Shown: piece by piece, positions 61,764-64,000 of the stretch
Numbering within the stretch: the first letter of the stretch is position 1
Layout of the letters: each line of letters starts with the position of its first letter
Source of the DNA: an uncultured Eisenbergiella sp.
Lineage (GTDB): Bacteria > Bacillota > Clostridia > Lachnospirales > Lachnospiraceae
NCBI GenBank assembly: GCA_947630215.1
Contig: CANRGX010000006.1
Coordinates: 30,407 to 94,406 of the forward strand
Direction of reading: 5' to 3'
DNA: 64,000 nt
Position numbers and translations under genes: made by a program
Notes under the pieces: model-generated
Told to the model about the DNA's origin: nothing
Seen by the model: only the letters and a program-made list of their open reading frames with translations
Database searches by the model: none

Positions 61764-62656
61764 AGGAAACCGATCCGACGGGAAGGATTGACGGGAAGAC
61801 CCGGCTGCTGGGTTTGATCGGGAATCCGGTAGAGCATACCCTGTCTCCCGATATCCACAATACGCTGGCAAGGCTGTGCGGTCTCAATCTGGTCTATGTC
61901 CCGTTCCCGGTGGAGAGCGGAAAGCTGGGAGACGCCGTGCGCGGCGCGTGGGCGCTGCAAGTGCTGGGGCTGAATATCACCGTGCCCTATAAGCAGGAGG
62001 TGACCGCTTTTCTGCACAGCCAGGATCCGCTGGCCGCCGCAGTGGGCTCGGTCAATACGCTGGTGAGGGAAGCGGACGGTTATAAAGGATATAACACCGA
62101 CATGAGCGGACTGCTGCGCGCCATGGCAGAGGATGGCGTATCCCTGGAAAAAGAGAACGTGATCCTTTTGGGCGCTGGCGGCGTAGGCAGGGCCATCGCG
62201 TTTTTGTGCGCCATGAAGGGAGCGGCCCATGTGTGGCTGCTCAACAGAAACGAAAAACGGGCGCAGGAAGTGGCGCTGGAGGTGAACCGGACAGTCGGAA
62301 GAAACTGTGTAACGGCGGGAAATCTGGAGCAATGGAGAGAACTGCCCAAGGGCAGCTATCTGGCAATCCAGGCCACCAGCGTGGGCCTCTATCCGGACGT
62401 AACCCGTGCGGTGATTGAGGACAGCGCTTTTTACGGACTTTTACATACGGGTTACGACTTGATTTACCGGCCGGGGCGGACCAGGTTTATGGCGTTGTGC
62501 GAACAGGCCGGAGCGCGCGCCTTCAACGGGTTAAGGATGCTGGTCTATCAGGGAGTGGAGGCATTTGAACTCTGGAACCGGACGGCGGTAACCCGGGAAC
62601 AGGCCGGACAGATTTATCGGATGCTTTCGGAAAAGCTGACAGAAAACGGGAAGTAG
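61760..62656 (+). CDS. aroE: Shikimate dehydrogenase
   Basis: A 298-residue NADPH-dependent enzyme reducing 3-dehydroshikimate. It has the N-terminal substrate site GNPVEHTLSPDIHN, the catalytic Lys and Asp in NITVPYKQEV and YNTDMSGLL, the nucleotide loop LLGAGGVGRAIAF, and a C-terminal LVYQGVEAFELW. ATG 61760 overlaps the previous stop. It is followed by the fused aroK-aroQ gene. Confidence 0.95.
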   Translation: MKETDPTGRIDGKTRLLGLIGNPVEHTLSPDIHNTLARLCGLNLVYVPFPVESGKLGDAVRGAWALQVLGLNITVPYKQEVTAFLHSQDPLAAAVGSVNTLVREADGYKGYNTDMSGLLRAMAEDGVSLEKENVILLGAGGVGRAIAFLCAMKGAAHVWLLNRNEKRAQEVALEVNRTVGRNCVTAGNLEQWRELPKGSYLAIQATSVGLYPDVTRAVIEDSAFYGLLHTGYDLIYRPGRTRFMALCEQAGARAFNGLRMLVYQGVEAFELWNRTAVTREQAGQIYRMLSEKLTENGK

Positions 62657-62694
62657 GAAAGTGGGATTGGACAGTACGAAGGAGAGGAAAGACG

Positions 62695-63855
62695 ATGGGC
62701 AATGTAATACTGATCGGATTTATGGGATGCGGAAAGAGCAGCGTGGCGGTGAAACTGTCTTATCGGCTCAAGCAGTCGATGACGGATACGGACAGATGGA
62801 TTGAGAAGAAGCAGGGGAAAAAGATCGCCGAGATTTTTGAACAGGACGGCGAGGAGGCCTTCCGGCAGATGGAGACCCAGGCGCTGCAGTATCTGAAGGA
62901 AAATGCGAAAAATCAGGTGATTTCAGTGGGCGGCGGTATGCCTGTCCGGGAAGAAAACCGGGCGCTGATGAAGGAAATCGGGAAGGTGGTCTATCTGCGG
63001 GCAACGGCGGAAACGCTGTATGAGCGCGTGAAGGAAGACGGCGCGCGCCCCCTTTTACAGTGCGAGAATCCCTTTGAACGCATACAGGATCTCCTGGAGG
63101 CCCGCAAAGGGGCTTACGAAGCGGCGGCGGATATTGTGGTGGATGTGGACGGAAAGAATTTCGGACAGATCCTGTTTGAGATTGAACGGGCGCTGCGGCC
63201 CGCGCCCCGTCCTTATCCCGGCCCTTACCGCGCCGGGGAAGAAGGCAGATTTATCGGGAGGCTGCCCGGATTGGGGCGGTACGGACACCAGAATCCGGCA
63301 CACGATCTGGATCCGCTGACTGCCGGCCTGCTCGACCAGCCGGAGGAGACGGAGAAAGAGGCCGCGCAGAATATGCCGGAGGAAGAAGAAAAAGAGCCCG
63401 GCTGTGAGTTGAAACGGCTTTTGGTGATCAACGGCCCGAATCTGAACTTTTTGGGAATCCGGGAAAAAGGCGTATACGGAACCAAGGACTATGCCTATCT
63501 GCTGGATCTGATCGCGCGGAAGGCAAATTCCTGCAAGGCGCGGATAGAGGTGTTCCAGTCCAACCACGAAGGGGCCATCATCGACCGCATTCAGGCGGCG
63601 TATTTTGACGGGACCCAGGGAATTGTCATCAATCCCGGCGCATATACGCATTACAGTTACGCGATCCGGGACGCGCTGGCCAGCGTTTCCATGCCCAAGG
63701 TGGAGGTGCACATCTCCAATATCATGGAGCGGGAGGAGTTCCGCAAGGTATCCGTAACGGCTCCCGCCTGTGACAGACAGATTTACGGACACGGGCTGGA
63801 AGGGTATCTGGAGGCCGTCGATTTTATCCTGGCCGGCGGTCTGGAAGATAGATAA
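62695..63855 (+). CDS. Fused shikimate kinase and type II 3-dehydroquinate dehydratase
   Basis: A 386-residue bifunctional protein. Residues ~1-168 are shikimate kinase: P-loop GFMGCGKSS, substrate motifs TDTDRWIEKK and SVGGGMPV, and LID-region RPLLQ. Residues ~168-240 are a Pro/Gly/Arg-rich then Glu-rich linker. Residues ~241-386 are AroQ: VINGPNLNFLGIREKGVYG with catalytic Tyr, FQSNHEGAIIDRIQ, INPGAYTHYSYAIRDAL and VEVHISNI. It joins two non-consecutive steps (3 and 5) around AroE (step 4), encoded just upstream. There is no internal stop or start consistent with separate genes. Confidence 0.92.
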   Translation: MGNVILIGFMGCGKSSVAVKLSYRLKQSMTDTDRWIEKKQGKKIAEIFEQDGEEAFRQMETQALQYLKENAKNQVISVGGGMPVREENRALMKEIGKVVYLRATAETLYERVKEDGARPLLQCENPFERIQDLLEARKGAYEAAADIVVDVDGKNFGQILFEIERALRPAPRPYPGPYRAGEEGRFIGRLPGLGRYGHQNPAHDLDPLTAGLLDQPEETEKEAAQNMPEEEEKEPGCELKRLLVINGPNLNFLGIREKGVYGTKDYAYLLDLIARKANSCKARIEVFQSNHEGAIIDRIQAAYFDGTQGIVINPGAYTHYSYAIRDALASVSMPKVEVHISNIMEREEFRKVSVTAPACDRQIYGHGLEGYLEAVDFILAGGLEDR

Positions 63856-63894
63856 AAAGATAGATAAAAAGATAGATAAAAAGATAGATAAAAA
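63847..63894 (+). repeat. 12-bp tandem repeat over the stop codon of the aroK-aroQ fusion
   Basis: Four consecutive copies of GATAGATAAAAA. The first contains the stop TAA (63853-63855), so copy-number change would not alter the protein. It is a local simple-sequence tract leading to an A-rich segment upstream of the next promoter. Confidence 0.9.
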
Positions 63895-63910
63895 AATGTA
63901 AAAAAAGTGC

Positions 63911-63939
63911 TTGACAGCGGCCTGGGTGCGTGATAGTAT
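63911..63939 (+). promoter_or_regulatory. Strong sigma-A promoter at the window end
   Basis: Perfect TTGACA (63911-63916), a 17-bp spacer, and TAGTAT (63934-63939), preceded by an A-rich stretch (63888-63906) that resembles an UP element. The promoter faces out of the window. Confidence 0.75.
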
Positions 63940-64000
63940 AGACACGTTCGGCGGTCGGACTGCCGCAGCTGTACCTTGACAAATAAACAGTAATGCAGCC
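63940..64000 (+). other. Possible leader of a stable-RNA operon
   Basis: The last 61 bases contain GCGGTCGGACTGCCGC (inverted GCGG/CCGC) and then TACCTTGACAAATAAACAG, resembling the CTTGAAAACTGAATA-type segment found before rRNA genes in Firmicutes. No coding frame or tRNA is visible. The identity depends on sequence beyond the window. Confidence 0.3.

Overview
The window is a chromosomal segment of a GC-rich, spore-forming member of the Clostridia, most probably a Lachnospiraceae gut anaerobe. The support is: the complete spoIIIA operon, spoIVB, a Spo0A-type gene, spoIIGA-sigE, sigG and a YlmC-type gene; Firmicute gene orders such as asp23-nusB-xseA-xseB-ispA-dxs-tlyA-nadK-argR-recN-spoIVB and yicC-remA-rpoZ-rimO-pgsA-cinA; sigma-A promoters with 17-bp spacers; and strong Shine-Dalgarno sites with frequent GTG and TTG starts. 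Coding is dense, almost all on the plus strand. Only rqcH and sigG are on the minus strand. No stretch longer than about 300 bases lacks a gene, and I see no tRNA, insertion sequence, prophage or CRISPR array.

Layout. 1-5.2 kb: end of a flavin oxidoreductase, a PadR regulator with its HAAS/DUF4097 partner, and a Ca2+-type P-ATPase. 5.2-10.4 kb: spoIIIAA to spoIIIAH, translationally coupled. 10.5-14.6 kb: deoB, prfC and a transglutaminase-like lipoprotein. 14.7-25.1 kb: the Asp23/NusB/XseAB/isoprenoid/TlyA/NadK/ArgR/RecN/SpoIVB run. 25.3 kb: a Spo0A protein with the DNA-binding domain but no receiver domain, exactly where spo0A normally follows spoIVB. 25.9-31 kb: glgA, a DUF3298-type lipoprotein, two small CotF-like proteins behind a good sigma-G promoter match, and rqcH. 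31-36.8 kb: yicC, remA, rpoZ, rimO, pgsA, cinA and a zinc-ribbon membrane protein. 36.9-41.1 kb: ftsZ, spoIIGA-sigE, convergent sigG, and a YlmC-like gene.

41.2-55.6 kb is the accessory, cell-surface region. It opens with a 2011-residue sortase-type wall protein made of about 13 beta domains with predicted isopeptide crosslinks. A glycan cluster follows: a TagA/WecG glycosyltransferase, an O-antigen-ligase-type protein, LicD, an IspD/TarI cytidylyltransferase, an NAD-dependent epimerase, and a protein fusing a membrane acyltransferase to an extracellular PL9-type beta-helix lyase with its predicted catalytic residues intact. Together these look like a pathway for making, decorating and trimming an anionic surface polymer.

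55.7-64 kb: nrdR, a peptide/nickel-type ABC transporter with fused ATPases, a YqeG phosphatase, aroE, and a fused shikimate kinase/type II dehydroquinase gene. The window ends in a strong promoter and what may be the leader of a stable-RNA operon.

The most notable points are the receiver-less Spo0A, the acyltransferase-PL9 fusion, the isopeptide-repeat wall protein, the AroK-AroQ fusion, the inverted sigG, and readable sporulation promoters (Spo0A boxes before spoIIGA, a sigma-G site before the CotF-like pair).
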